Shown: positions 1-6,463 of the stretch, one piece after another
Layout of the letters: each line of letters begins with the position of its first letter
Position numbering within the stretch: position 1 is the first letter of the stretch
Source of the DNA: G020348385 sp964580235
GTDB taxonomy: Bacteria; Acidobacteriota; Aminicenantia; Aminicenantales; Aminicenantaceae
Reading direction: 5' to 3'
Assembly: GCA_964580235.1 (NCBI GenBank)
Contig: CAZOJY010000044.1
Location: 1-25,381 of the forward strand
DNA length: 25,381 nucleotides
The notes under the pieces: model-generated
Database searches by the model: none
What the model saw: the letters and a program-made list of their open reading frames with translations, nothing else
What the model was told of the DNA's origin: nothing
Position numbers and translations under genes: made by a program

Positions 1-126
1 AAAAGACACGGGGGGACGATCAAACTCGAAAGCCAGAAAGGAAAAGGCGCGACTTTCACAATTGCCCTGCCATTGGATAACAGAAGGGGAAAAAACAAGG
101 GGGTGCCGATAAGTTATGAAAAATAG
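1..126 (+). CDS. Histidine kinase, C-terminal end only (partial)
   Basis: Frame 1 is open from the first base to a TAG and encodes about 41 residues. They begin KRHGGTIKLESQKGKG and continue with ATFTIALPL. This is the end of a HATPase_c domain: the helix after the G2 box, the HGG turn and the last strand, where the sequence is normally G-T-x-F-x-I-x-L-P. The kinase at 1099-2685 ends almost the same way (KRHGGTITVVSE), so the two are probably related. The sensor, the phospho-accepting histidine and most of the ATP site lie outside the window. The reading frame overlaps the next gene by 11 bases, which implies translational coupling with a receiver that may be its partner. Confidence 0.8.
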   Translation, partial: KRHGGTIKLESQKGKGATFTIALPLDNRRGKNKGVPISYEK

Positions 127-493
127 TCATATTTTAAATGTACTCGTCGTTGATGATGAGGAAAAGATAGGCGAGATGTTTGTCAAATGGCTTTCGTTAA
201 AGGGCCATAGCGTAAATTTTGTAATGGAGGGAAAAAAGGCTCTTCATTTAATAAAACAGAAAACATTTGGCCTTGTTTTTTTGGACATTTTGATGCCTGG
301 AATTTCCACTGAAGAAATATTGGAAGGGATCAAGAAAATTTCGCCAAAAACAAAGGTCATCATTATCACAGGCAAAATGATAACTCACGGTTTGATGGAA
401 GAATTAGAGCGCAAGGGTGCATCCGATTTTTTACAAAAACCTTTCAAAATGAATGATGTTATGAAAATTATAAACAAAATGGATGCGGCATAA
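116..493 (+). CDS. Receiver-only response regulator (CheY-like)
   Basis: A 125-residue protein that is a single receiver domain with no output domain. The acidic pair is D13-D14, the phospho-accepting aspartate is D57 (in VFLDILMPG), the switch threonine is T85 (IIITGK) and the lysine is K108 (QKPF). All catalytic residues are present. A purine-rich AAGGGGGTG stands 10 bases before the ATG. The gene overlaps the kinase tail to its left, so that kinase is the likely phosphodonor. Proteins of this size act as diffusible phosphoryl carriers or by protein contact. Its closest visible relative is the receiver at 623-979. The target cannot be read from the sequence. Confidence 0.9.
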   Translation: MKNSHILNVLVVDDEEKIGEMFVKWLSLKGHSVNFVMEGKKALHLIKQKTFGLVFLDILMPGISTEEILEGIKKISPKTKVIIITGKMITHGLMEELERKGASDFLQKPFKMNDVMKIINKMDAA

Positions 494-520
494 AGCGACA
501 ACAAGCGACAACAAACGACA
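493..520 (+). repeat. Short tandem repeat, unit about 10 bp
   Basis: Just after the stop codon of the first receiver gene, the unit ACAAGCGACA recurs about 2.8 times (AAGCGACA, ACAAGCGACA, ACAAACGACA), with one changed base in the last copy. The 10-bp period matches a helical turn, so it could be a binding site read on one face, or simply slipped replication. No function is evident. Confidence 0.55.
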
Positions 521-535
521 TTTTCTTTGATTCTA

Positions 536-564
536 TTGACATTGGCACTTTTTTTCCCAAAATT
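536..564 (+). promoter_or_regulatory. Possible promoter upstream of second receiver (ambiguous type)
   Basis: A perfect TTGACA sits at 536-541, but no good -10 hexamer lies 16-18 bases on. Overlapping it, TTGGCAC at 542-548 matches a sigma-54 -24 element. The base pair expected at -12 (GC at 556-557) is CC instead. Neither reading is complete, so this is only a candidate start region for the 623-979 gene. Confidence 0.25.
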
Positions 565-622
565 AAAAGTGAGGATGAGGACCCAGTATTTCCATTCCTA
601 TAAATCATCAGAAATGAATTGA

Positions 623-979
623 ATGAAAAATATGAACATTTTAGTAGTTGATGATGAGAGAGACATCTGCAGTATGTTTAGAAAATGGCTTGATCGTCAG
701 AGATTCACAGTGGAATGTGCGCTGTCCGGAAAAAAAGCGATAGGGCTGTTGGAAAAAAATCATTTTGACATTGTGTTTTTAGATATCGTCATGCCAGGAG
801 TGTCCGCGGCCATAGTGCTTGAAAAGATAAAGGAAATTTCACCGAAGACAAAAATAGTTGCTATTTCCGGGCAGCTCATCGACCGCAATTTAAGGGAAGA
901 AATGCAACTAAAAGGAGCAGCAGACATTCTCCAAAAACCTTTTAAAATGGAAGACATATTGAAACATCTCCCTGAATAA
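623..979 (+). CDS. Receiver-only response regulator, paralogue of the 116-493 gene
   Basis: A 118-residue single receiver domain with acidic pair D10-D11, phospho-site D54 (VFLDIVMPG), switch residue S82 and lysine K105 (QKPF). It shares long blocks with the 116-493 protein (SPKTK, the LQKPFKM ending, FLDI-MPG), so the two arose by tandem duplication. The other copy has threonine at the switch position and this one has serine, a conservative change. The start ATG has no clear Shine-Dalgarno sequence. It is separated from the first copy by 129 bases and precedes a PAS-PAS kinase, a plausible donor. No output domain is present, so its partner is unknown. Confidence 0.88.
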   Translation: MKNMNILVVDDERDICSMFRKWLDRQRFTVECALSGKKAIGLLEKNHFDIVFLDIVMPGVSAAIVLEKIKEISPKTKIVAISGQLIDRNLREEMQLKGAADILQKPFKMEDILKHLPE

Positions 980-1036
980 AATTAACTTAACAGCTTCTCT
1001 CCGGCGATCTCCTCTTTTTAATTTCTATCATTTTTA

Positions 1037-1066
1037 TTGAAAAGATGTTCATTTGGAGTTTATAAT
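1037..1066 (+). promoter_or_regulatory. Putative sigma-70-type promoter of the PAS-PAS kinase gene
   Basis: TTGAAA at 1037-1042 and a perfect TATAAT at 1061-1066 are separated by 18 bases. Transcription would begin near 1073, leaving a leader of roughly 25 bases with AGGGGA just before the ATG at 1099. This suggests the kinase gene has its own housekeeping promoter. Confidence 0.5.
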
Positions 1067-1098
1067 TATCCGTTGAGCCTCTTTTTTCAGGGGAAAAC

Positions 1099-2685
1099 AT
1101 GAAAAAAGGCGATAAAACAAAGGAACAGCTCAAGGATGAATCTGTCAAATTAAGCAGGAGAATTATTGAGTTGGAGCAGCTTATAAATAAGTTCCAGCGG
1201 AATGAAAAAAAAATAAAAGAGTCCGAAGAGCTCTATAAAACCATTGTGGATGCGGCTCCGGACGGCATTGTAACGACAGATTTAAAAGGTGTGATTACAT
1301 ATATGAATTCAGCGATGACAGAACGGACAGGATATTCAAAAAAAGATTTTATTGGCAAGCCCTTCTTAAAAATTCCAACGATCCGGGCAAAGGATATCCC
1401 GAAATATGTAAAGGTCATGAATTCCCTTTTAAGGGGAAAGACTCCTGAGCCTTCTGCCTTTGAGTGGGTTCATAAGGACGGCACGATTTACTGGGGCAAA
1501 GTCTATATCAGCCGGATGAAAAAGAAAGGCAAAACGGTCGGTTTTCAGGCTATTACCAGAGATATAACTGAGCAGAAGAAGGCAGAAGAAGCCTTAAAGA
1601 AAAGTGAAGAAAAATATCGGACTATTGTTGAGACGGCTCCTGATGTCATCATAACCATTGATAAAGATGGGATAATTTCTTCATGCAATAAAGCCATAAC
1701 AAAAATAACAGGATTTCCCCTGGAAGATGTCCTTGGGAAGCATTTTTCAAAGCTTCCGTTTTTGATTCCATCGGAAATCCAGGAATTTTTTAAGATATTA
1801 CCTTCCTTGCAGGGAAGAAAAGTGCCTGTGCTCCAAGAAATTCAATGGATCCATAAAGATGGAAAATTGCACTGGGCCGAAATACATTTGTCTTCATTAG
1901 AGAGAGATAATAAGATATTTGCTGTCCAAGTCATTGGAAGAGACATCACCTCATATAAGCAAGCAGAAGAAGAAAAAGAGAGACTTTACGCTCAGCTTGT
2001 TAAATCAGAAAAGATGGCTGGGATTGGGACACTGACGAGCGGCATTGCACACGAATTCAATAACCTCGTTCAGATAATGATGGGGCATGCAGAGTTTGCT
2101 CAAAGGACAAAAAAGGCTGAAGATTTGGAAGAAGCTTTAGACATAGTTGTGAAAACTTCAGATAAAGTCACAAGGATTATCAGGGATTTATTGGCTTTTT
2201 CAAAGGTTGAAGCACCGGATATGAAACCACACAGTGTCGCTGAAACTCTCGAATCTGTTTTCTCATTAATCGAGGGCCAGCTGGAAAAGCGGAATATCAA
2301 AATCCTGAGGAAATACCATAAAACTCCACCGGTCAAACTGAATAAAGAAGAATTGCAGCAGGTGTTTCTGAATATGGTAACAAATGCCCGTGATGCCATG
2401 CATCCGAATGGAGGAACGCTGAAAGTGATGGTCAGACACACCAGGAAAAGCGTCAAAATAAGCTTTAAAGACTATGGCAGAGGGATTGCGGAAAAGAATA
2501 TAAACAGGATATTTGAACCTTTTTATACAACAAAAGGAGCGTTCGGAGGCGATAGCGGGCTTACTGGAACCGGGCTTGGATTGGCTGTTTCTTATGGAAT
2601 CGTCAAAAGACACGGCGGAACGATTACTGTCGTAAGTGAGGTCGATAAAGGAACTGTTTTCACTATAGTACTTCCGGTTGGCTGA
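1099..2685 (+). CDS. Soluble PAS-PAS sensor histidine kinase
   Basis: A 528-residue kinase without membrane segments, so it should sense cytoplasmic signals. An N-terminal coiled coil (about 1-45) leads into PAS 1 (about 42-160, ending RDITEQKKAEEA) and PAS 2 (about 170-290, ending GRDITSYKQAEEE). Then follow HisKA with phospho-histidine H318 in GIAHEFNN and HATPase_c with N box N425-N429, G1 DYGRGI (458-463) and G2 GTGLGL (490-495). All catalytic motifs are intact. AGGGGA precedes the ATG. The HEFNN H-box is typical of NtrB/PAS-type kinases that act on receivers supplied separately. The receiver upstream at 623-979 is the nearest candidate. The ligand or cofactor of the PAS domains cannot be told from sequence. 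Confidence 0.93.
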   Translation: MKKGDKTKEQLKDESVKLSRRIIELEQLINKFQRNEKKIKESEELYKTIVDAAPDGIVTTDLKGVITYMNSAMTERTGYSKKDFIGKPFLKIPTIRAKDIPKYVKVMNSLLRGKTPEPSAFEWVHKDGTIYWGKVYISRMKKKGKTVGFQAITRDITEQKKAEEALKKSEEKYRTIVETAPDVIITIDKDGIISSCNKAITKITGFPLEDVLGKHFSKLPFLIPSEIQEFFKILPSLQGRKVPVLQEIQWIHKDGKLHWAEIHLSSLERDNKIFAVQVIGRDITSYKQAEEEKERLYAQLVKSEKMAGIGTLTSGIAHEFNNLVQIMMGHAEFAQRTKKAEDLEEALDIVVKTSDKVTRIIRDLLAFSKVEAPDMKPHSVAETLESVFSLIEGQLEKRNIKILRKYHKTPPVKLNKEELQQVFLNMVTNARDAMHPNGGTLKVMVRHTRKSVKISFKDYGRGIAEKNINRIFEPFYTTKGAFGGDSGLTGTGLGLAVSYGIVKRHGGTITVVSEVDKGTVFTIVLPVG

Positions 2686-2940
2686 GAATGAGGATGCTGG
2701 CTGTTGGGGATTTACCGGGAAAAAGAGGGGTAGAAGGAGAGTGTCCTGCCCAGCCAGCCAAGCAGGGGCTTCACCATAAACTGCTTTCTTGTGATGCAAG
2801 ATCGATGCCAAGAATAGGAAATCTGTTCAGACAAAATTGCATAATGCTTATAACTCTATTTAATTCAATGAGTTGAATATTAGTTCGATTTATACCGGCA
2901 GAACAAATCTCATTTTGTTTTCATCCGGATTCCTAAAAAA

Positions 2941-2960
2941 TTATAGAGATAAATCCATAA
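2941..2960. promoter_or_regulatory. Imperfect operator-like palindrome
   Basis: TTATAG and CCATAA flank 8 bases. This is one base away from the perfect TTATGG-N8-CCATAA at 3105-3124. It may be a weak copy of the same protein-binding site, or chance in AT-rich DNA. Confidence 0.25.
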
Positions 2961-3104
2961 CAAAAAGGTTTTCTTCCATTTTGCGTCAGTATAAATTTTA
3001 AAGCCATTCACTCATATTCCTTCTCAGCTCTTTTGCGATAACCAGTAACACACCGCAGTACTCAATACAGACTCGGAGCCCAGCTTTGCCGGGATCCCCA
3101 AAAG

Positions 3105-3124
3105 TTATGGAAAAAAAACCATAA
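3105..3124. promoter_or_regulatory. Perfect palindrome TTATGG-N8-CCATAA, candidate activator site
   Basis: Arms TTATGG (3105-3110) and CCATAA (3119-3124) flank eight adenines. The core TATGG-N8-CCATA recurs at 6124-6141, with a one-mismatch copy at 6103-6120, upstream of the sigma-54 promoter beyond the NtrC-like gene. Here the centre lies about 128 bp before the -24 element of a near-consensus sigma-54 promoter, within the usual range for enhancer-type sites. I infer it is bound by the regulator encoded at 4672-6039. Confidence 0.5.
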
Positions 3125-3137
3125 TTTCTAAGGATAA

Positions 3138-3344
3138 AAATGGAAGGAAATTATCAAAAAAAGAAATCCCAAAATTATTGAACTCCACAACTACCTGAAA
3201 ATAAAAGAGTTAAAAAATTTTTCTTCGCCGCTGCTGATAATTGGCACAAAGCTTGGATTATACCGTCCCTTTCAAAGAGAAATTGGGATGGATAAAAAGC
3301 GAAAGATCAAATTCGGATTCATAAGTTCTGTGGAATCGATCTGA
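3138..3344 (+). pseudogene. Open frame without start codon, possible gene remnant
   Basis: From 3138 to a TGA ending at 3344 there are 68 sense codons without a suitable start. The stretch includes the piece FSSPLLIIGTKLGLYRPF. In an adjacent frame, ATG at 3140 starts a 13-codon frame that runs into the same A-rich stretch (3156-3163), so a single slip there would join the two. I do not recognise the sequence. It could be a frameshifted or decayed small gene, or a chance open frame in AT-rich DNA. A sigma-54-like element lies inside it. Confidence 0.2.
3241..3257 (+). promoter_or_regulatory. Near-consensus sigma-54 promoter upstream of the kinase
   Basis: TTGGCAC at 3241-3247 is a perfect -24 element. 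TTGGA follows five bases later, where TTGCA is expected, so the -12 GC is GG. The element lies about 128 bp downstream of the perfect palindrome at 3105-3124. If used, the transcript would start near 3267 and carry a leader of about 210 bases before the kinase ATG at 3480. The -12 mismatch keeps this tentative. Confidence 0.35.
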
Positions 3345-3479
3345 GATAAACATTTTCGAGCGGAAAGCAGAAAAGTGAAAAATTAGGACTAAATTCCCAC
3401 CGGCGGTAGCCTGCCAAAATAAAAACCGGCAAATATTTTCATTAAAAAGTGTTGAGGATTAAATCAGGAGGGTGAAAGA

Positions 3480-4331
3480 ATGAGACTAGAAAATAGCATG
3501 AATATACCCATGGTTGAATCTGTAGAGAGTTTAAAAAGGAAGTTGCATGAAAAAGACAAGAAGTTGAAAGAACTGAAGCAAGAATCGCGAAGTTTCATCA
3601 ACGAATTGGATTCTGCTTATAAAGAATTAAGGAAAACCCAGGAAGAATTGATCGTAAAAGAAAAGTTGAATGTTGCAGGTGGATTTGCCACCGGCATTGC
3701 CCATGAAATCCGGAGCTCCCTCAATGTGATAGGGATGTCAGTCCAGCACCTGCACAATAAATTCAATCCCGGAGATGAAAGAAGAGAATTTACTGAAGCC
3801 GTTTTAGATAAGGTGGAGAAATTAAGCCGGGTTGCATCAGATCTCGTGCAGTTTGCCAGGCCACATGAGCCTAATTTTCAAAAAGGCGATATCCATAAAA
3901 TTTTAGACCGGGTGCTAGATTTGCTGAAATTCAAGTGTGTTGTTCAAAAAGTGAAGATCAAAAAGGATTATATATCGGACATGCCTCCGGTAATGATAGA
4001 TAAAGAATTGTTAGAACAGGTCTTCTTGAATCTTTTAGATAATGCTCTTTGGGCCATGCCAAAAGGGGGCGATTTGGCGGTTTCAACCCGTACCTCGAAT
4101 AAGAGTTCGATCGAAGTGAAAATATCGGATTCAGGATTGGGGATTTCTCCATCGGATTTGTTGTGTATATTTGATCCTTTCTTCTCGCGGAAAGAAAATG
4201 GTTCAGGTCTGGGGCTGTCTATTGTCCATCGTATTATAGAAGAGCACAAAGGCTTTGTGAAGGTGGAGAGTGAATTGAAAAAAGGGACAACCTTCCTTAT
4301 AAAGCTTCCCATATCTCTCAAATCCGATTAA
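3480..4331 (+). CDS. Soluble NtrB-like histidine kinase without sensor domain
   Basis: A 283-residue kinase. Residues 12-65 form a charged coiled coil in place of a PAS or membrane sensor. HisKA follows with H75 in TGIAHEIRSSLN, then HATPase_c with N box N184-N188, G1 DSGLGI (217-222) and G2 GSGLGL (241-246). The catalytic set is complete. The start is fixed by AGGAGGG seven bases before the ATG. Downstream lie a 38-residue membrane protein and an NtrC-type regulator, so this is probably the regulator's kinase. With no sensor of its own it may be controlled by another protein through the coiled coil, as NtrB is by PII. The small membrane protein next door is one candidate. Confidence 0.92.
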   Translation: MRLENSMNIPMVESVESLKRKLHEKDKKLKELKQESRSFINELDSAYKELRKTQEELIVKEKLNVAGGFATGIAHEIRSSLNVIGMSVQHLHNKFNPGDERREFTEAVLDKVEKLSRVASDLVQFARPHEPNFQKGDIHKILDRVLDLLKFKCVVQKVKIKKDYISDMPPVMIDKELLEQVFLNLLDNALWAMPKGGDLAVSTRTSNKSSIEVKISDSGLGISPSDLLCIFDPFFSRKENGSGLGLSIVHRIIEEHKGFVKVESELKKGTTFLIKLPISLKSD

Positions 4332-4386
4332 AAAAATCCATCATTTTCCGCAGTCAATCTATAAATTTTTTTTTAAAGAGGTCAAC

Positions 4387-4503
4387 ATGAACAGCGATTT
4401 AGTTTTATGGGGTATTTGTGGAGTGTTAAGTTTACTCATTTTTTTGATTAGCTTTCCAGGCCGCCGCGGAAAAAAGAAGAAGCATTACAAATCCATAATT
4501 TAG
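4387..4503 (+). CDS. Small single-helix membrane protein, 38 residues
   Basis: This short frame begins with ATG at 4387 and ends with TAG at 4501-4503. A clear GAGG lies six bases before the ATG (AAAGAGGTCAAC). The protein begins MNSDLVLWGICGVLSL, continues LIFLISF, and ends PGRRGKKKKHYKSII. It therefore has one hydrophobic helix of about 19-20 residues (5-24) and a strongly basic tail, predicted to face the cytoplasm with the N terminus outside. It lies between a kinase with no sensor domain and its likely response regulator. I do not recognise a family. It could regulate or tether the kinase (inference), or be an unrelated small membrane protein. The good ribosome site and protein-like hydrophobic pattern support translation. 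Confidence 0.65.
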   Translation: MNSDLVLWGICGVLSLLIFLISFPGRRGKKKKHYKSII

Positions 4504-4510
4504 CCCGAAT

Positions 4511-4540
4511 AATCCGGATTGAATCATCTTTAAAGATGAT
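4511..4540. promoter_or_regulatory. Two adjacent palindromes before the NtrC-like gene
   Basis: AATCCGGATT (4511-4520) is a perfect 10-bp palindrome. ATCATCTTTAAAGATGAT (4523-4540) is a perfect 18-bp palindrome. As RNA the second could form a seven-pair hairpin with a UUAA loop, but the following T-run starts about ten bases later, so it would be a weak terminator at best. As DNA it could be a dimer-binding operator between the small membrane protein gene and the regulator gene. Confidence 0.4.
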
Positions 4541-4671
4541 GACATCTCTTCTTTTTGGGTTATAAAAATGCGGTTAAAATCACCCTTTATCTCGTCTGAA
4601 AAGGGCATTGACCCTCTAAGCGTCATGAACGAAAATTCATATTGACAATACCGTCGGAAGAGGGTAAGGCC

Positions 4672-6039
4672 TTGGATAAAAAGAAAATCTTAATTATCGA
4701 CGACGAGAAAGACATTGGATGGCTTTTCTCAAAAATCTTAAAAGAGGAAGGTTATCAGGTTTTGATTTCTCTGAGCGGAATAGATGGAATATCGACCATT
4801 AAAAAGGAAAATCCCGATCTGGTCATCCTGGATTTAAGACTCCCTGGTATGGATGGTATAGAAACCCTAAAAGAGATAAGAAGGTTCGATAAAGATTTGT
4901 TGGTTATCGTGTTGACCGGATTTGAAACGGTACAATCGGCCATCGAGGCTATGAAACTCGGAGCCTATGATTATCTTTCCAAACCTGTAAATATCGAAAA
5001 GATTAAAACAACCATCAAAGATGCCATAAGAGCACAATGTATGATCAAAAAAAAGGGGAATCTTGGGAATGGAATAAATGGAAAGATAAGCTTTAAGCAT
5101 ATTGTCGGAGAAAGCCCCCAGATGCAGCAGGTCCACGATTTAGTCAAAAGAGTAGCAGACCATGACATTACAGTTTTTTTGAAAGGGGAAAGCGGGACCG
5201 GGAAAGAATTAGTCGCTCGAGCCATCCACAACACAAGCGGGCGTAAAGACAGGCCTTTTATTGTCATCGATTGCGCTGTTTTGCCCGATACCTTAGTGGA
5301 AAGCGAAATTTTCGGCTATGAAAAAGGAGCTTTTACCGGGGCCCATGAGAGAAAATTGGGGAAGTTCGAGCTGGCTGAGAAAGGCACCGTTTTTTTAGAC
5401 GAAATCGGAAATTTAACGGCTCACACTCAGGTCAAACTTCTTAGAACACTCCAGGAACGGGAAATAGAGCGATTGGGCGGTAAAAAACCCATTAAGGTGG
5501 ATTTTAGACTCATCGTGGCAACCAATGTTAGCCTTGAAAAGGCCATGACGGCAGGGCACTTTAGAGAAGATCTGTATTATAGACTAAATGTTTTTTCCAT
5601 TTCTCTTCCCCCGTTGAGAGAGAGAGACGGTGATATCGAGATGCTTGCAGATTATTATTTGAAAAAATTTGGCCGGATCTTCGAAAAAAACGTGACGAAA
5701 TTTTCTCCAGAGGCTCTGGATCTCCTGACTCGGTATTCTTGGCCGGGCAATGTTCGAGAGCTAAGGAATGTTGTGGAAACTGCTGTGCTTCTGGCAGCAG
5801 ATGAAATTTTGCCTCAACACTTTCCTTCTAAAATCCAGAATTCCTCTGAAGAAAGCAGCCGTTTCTCAAATTCACTTAAAGACGTAGGGAAAAAAGCGAA
5901 AGAAAGAGCAGAGAAAGAGGTTATCGTTCGGACTTTGGGTGATGTCAATTGGAATAAGAGCAAAGCGGCTAAAATGCTGAGAGTGGATTATAAAACGCTG
6001 TTTAACAAGATAAAAGAATACCACATCCAAAGAATCTGA
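4672..6039 (+). CDS. NtrC-family sigma-54-dependent response regulator
   Basis: I place the start at TTG 4672, seven bases after GGAAGAGGG. An upstream TTG at 4642 has no ribosome site. The 455-residue protein has three domains. The receiver has D10-D11, phospho-site D54, T82 and K104. The AAA+ domain has Walker A GESGTGKE (172-179), the sigma-54-contacting loop GAFTGA (219-224), Walker B VFLDEIG (240-246) and WPGNVREL (357-364). The Fis-type helix-turn-helix lies at about 423-446 (NKSKAAKMLRVDYKTLFNKI). Every motif needed to remodel sigma-54 polymerase is intact. The kinase at 3480-4331 is the likely donor. A sigma-54 promoter with paired palindromes lies directly downstream, the most likely target. 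Autoregulation through 3105-3257 is possible. Confidence 0.95.
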   Translation: MDKKKILIIDDEKDIGWLFSKILKEEGYQVLISLSGIDGISTIKKENPDLVILDLRLPGMDGIETLKEIRRFDKDLLVIVLTGFETVQSAIEAMKLGAYDYLSKPVNIEKIKTTIKDAIRAQCMIKKKGNLGNGINGKISFKHIVGESPQMQQVHDLVKRVADHDITVFLKGESGTGKELVARAIHNTSGRKDRPFIVIDCAVLPDTLVESEIFGYEKGAFTGAHERKLGKFELAEKGTVFLDEIGNLTAHTQVKLLRTLQEREIERLGGKKPIKVDFRLIVATNVSLEKAMTAGHFREDLYYRLNVFSISLPPLRERDGDIEMLADYYLKKFGRIFEKNVTKFSPEALDLLTRYSWPGNVRELRNVVETAVLLAADEILPQHFPSKIQNSSEESSRFSNSLKDVGKKAKERAEKEVIVRTLGDVNWNKSKAAKMLRVDYKTLFNKIKEYHIQRI

Positions 6040-6102
6040 GATAAAACACTGCCATTCTCCTTAACCGATCCATGATTTTTTCTGATTTAATTATGTTCCC
6101 GT

Positions 6103-6141
6103 TATTGAAAAATAACCATAGTGTATGGAAAAGATTCCATA
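6103..6141. promoter_or_regulatory. Paired enhancer-like sites for the NtrC-type activator
   Basis: Two 18-bp sites stand side by side: TATTG-N8-CCATA (6103-6120, one mismatch) and TATGG-N8-CCATA (6124-6141, perfect dyad). Their centres are 21 bp apart, two helical turns, so both dimers would sit on the same DNA face. The centres lie about 75 and 96 bp upstream of the -24 element at 6207. This is classic geometry for upstream activating sites that nucleate NtrC-type hexamers. The same core occurs at 3106-3123. Binding by the 4672-6039 protein is inferred from proximity. Confidence 0.65.
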
Positions 6142-6204
6142 AATAGTCATTATTAAGATTTCTGCTTGGCCCAGATGTGGATATGTTTTATTTTTAAAAA
6201 AAAA

Positions 6205-6221
6205 CTGGCATATAATTTGCT
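6205..6221 (+). promoter_or_regulatory. Sigma-54 (-24/-12) promoter
   Basis: CTGGCATATAATTTGCT has the invariant GG (6207-6208) and GC (6219-6220) separated by exactly ten bases. The flanking TGGCA and TTTGCT match the consensus closely. Transcription should begin near 6232, about 15 bases before the TTG start of the first gene of the operon. The paired palindromes at 6103-6141 and the activator gene just upstream support the call. Confidence 0.85.
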
Positions 6222-6246
6222 CACCAAATAAACGAGGGCAGAGTTT

Positions 6247-6441
6247 TTGAAGCTTAAAAAACGAGAAAGGGAGATTCTCTCGGTTATCAAGGAAAATCCT
6301 GAGGGAATCACTTTACCTGAAACGGCCTACATCCTGGACACAGCTTCTGTTAAGCTATCAATGCACATGAAAAAGCTGCTGACTCTGGGATTGATTGAAA
6401 AAAGAGAAAATAGATATTTTCTCGGAAATCCGGACGTGTAA
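6247..6441 (+). CDS. Mini winged-helix DNA-binding protein, 64 residues
   Basis: The start is TTG, eight bases after GAGGG (6234-6238). The protein is essentially one winged helix-turn-helix. Helix 1 is about 4-15 (REREILSVIKEN), helix 2 about 21-30 (LPETAYILDT), the recognition helix about 32-47 (SVKLSMHMKKLLTLGL) and the wing about 49-59 (IEKRENRYFLG). This resembles MarR- or ArsR-type domains but has no dimerisation arms or effector domain. It is the first gene after the sigma-54 promoter, and its stop lies 22 bases before the next start, so the two are co-transcribed. It may be a secondary regulator switched on by the NtrC-like protein. Its target is unknown. Confidence 0.75.
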   Translation: MKLKKREREILSVIKENPEGITLPETAYILDTASVKLSMHMKKLLTLGLIEKRENRYFLGNPDV

Positions 6442-6463
6442 CCAGAAAATTCAGGAGCCGGTT

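Larger units (their letters stand above)
2686..3479. other. Long gene-poor region of about 0.8 kb
   Basis: No convincing gene fills this stretch. It holds a weak inverted repeat AACAAA...TTTGTT near 2900, an imperfect (2941-2960) and a perfect (3105-3124) copy of a TATGG-N8-CCATA palindrome, a 68-codon open frame without a start codon (3138-3344), a near sigma-54 promoter (3241-3257) and an isolated string resembling the FMN riboswitch core (3391-3415). It ends in a strong Shine-Dalgarno AGGAGGG for the kinase at 3480. The density of regulatory-looking features fits a control region for the NtrBC-like module. Confidence 0.6.

Noticed and set aside
493..520. Tandem repeat considered as a CRISPR fragment or origin iteron
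   Set aside because: The units are only about 10 bp, without spacers, and there are no cas or replication genes nearby.
2266..2811. 181-codon minus-strand open frame
   Set aside because: It lies mostly opposite the conserved HATPase domain of the 1099-2685 kinase, whose motifs are intact. The reverse product shows no recognisable domain.
2688..2876. 62-codon frame directly after the PAS-PAS kinase
   Set aside because: No ribosome site, no recognisable motif, and a composition unlike neighbouring proteins. A chance frame is more likely.
4642..4671. Upstream TTG start for the NtrC-like gene
   Set aside because: There is no Shine-Dalgarno before it, while GGAAGAGGG stands seven bases before the TTG at 4672, and homologous receivers begin close to that point.
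6395..6463. N-terminal extension of the four-cysteine protein
   Set aside because: It would overlap the winged-helix gene by 47 bases without a ribosome site. ATG 6464 has AGGAG six bases upstream.
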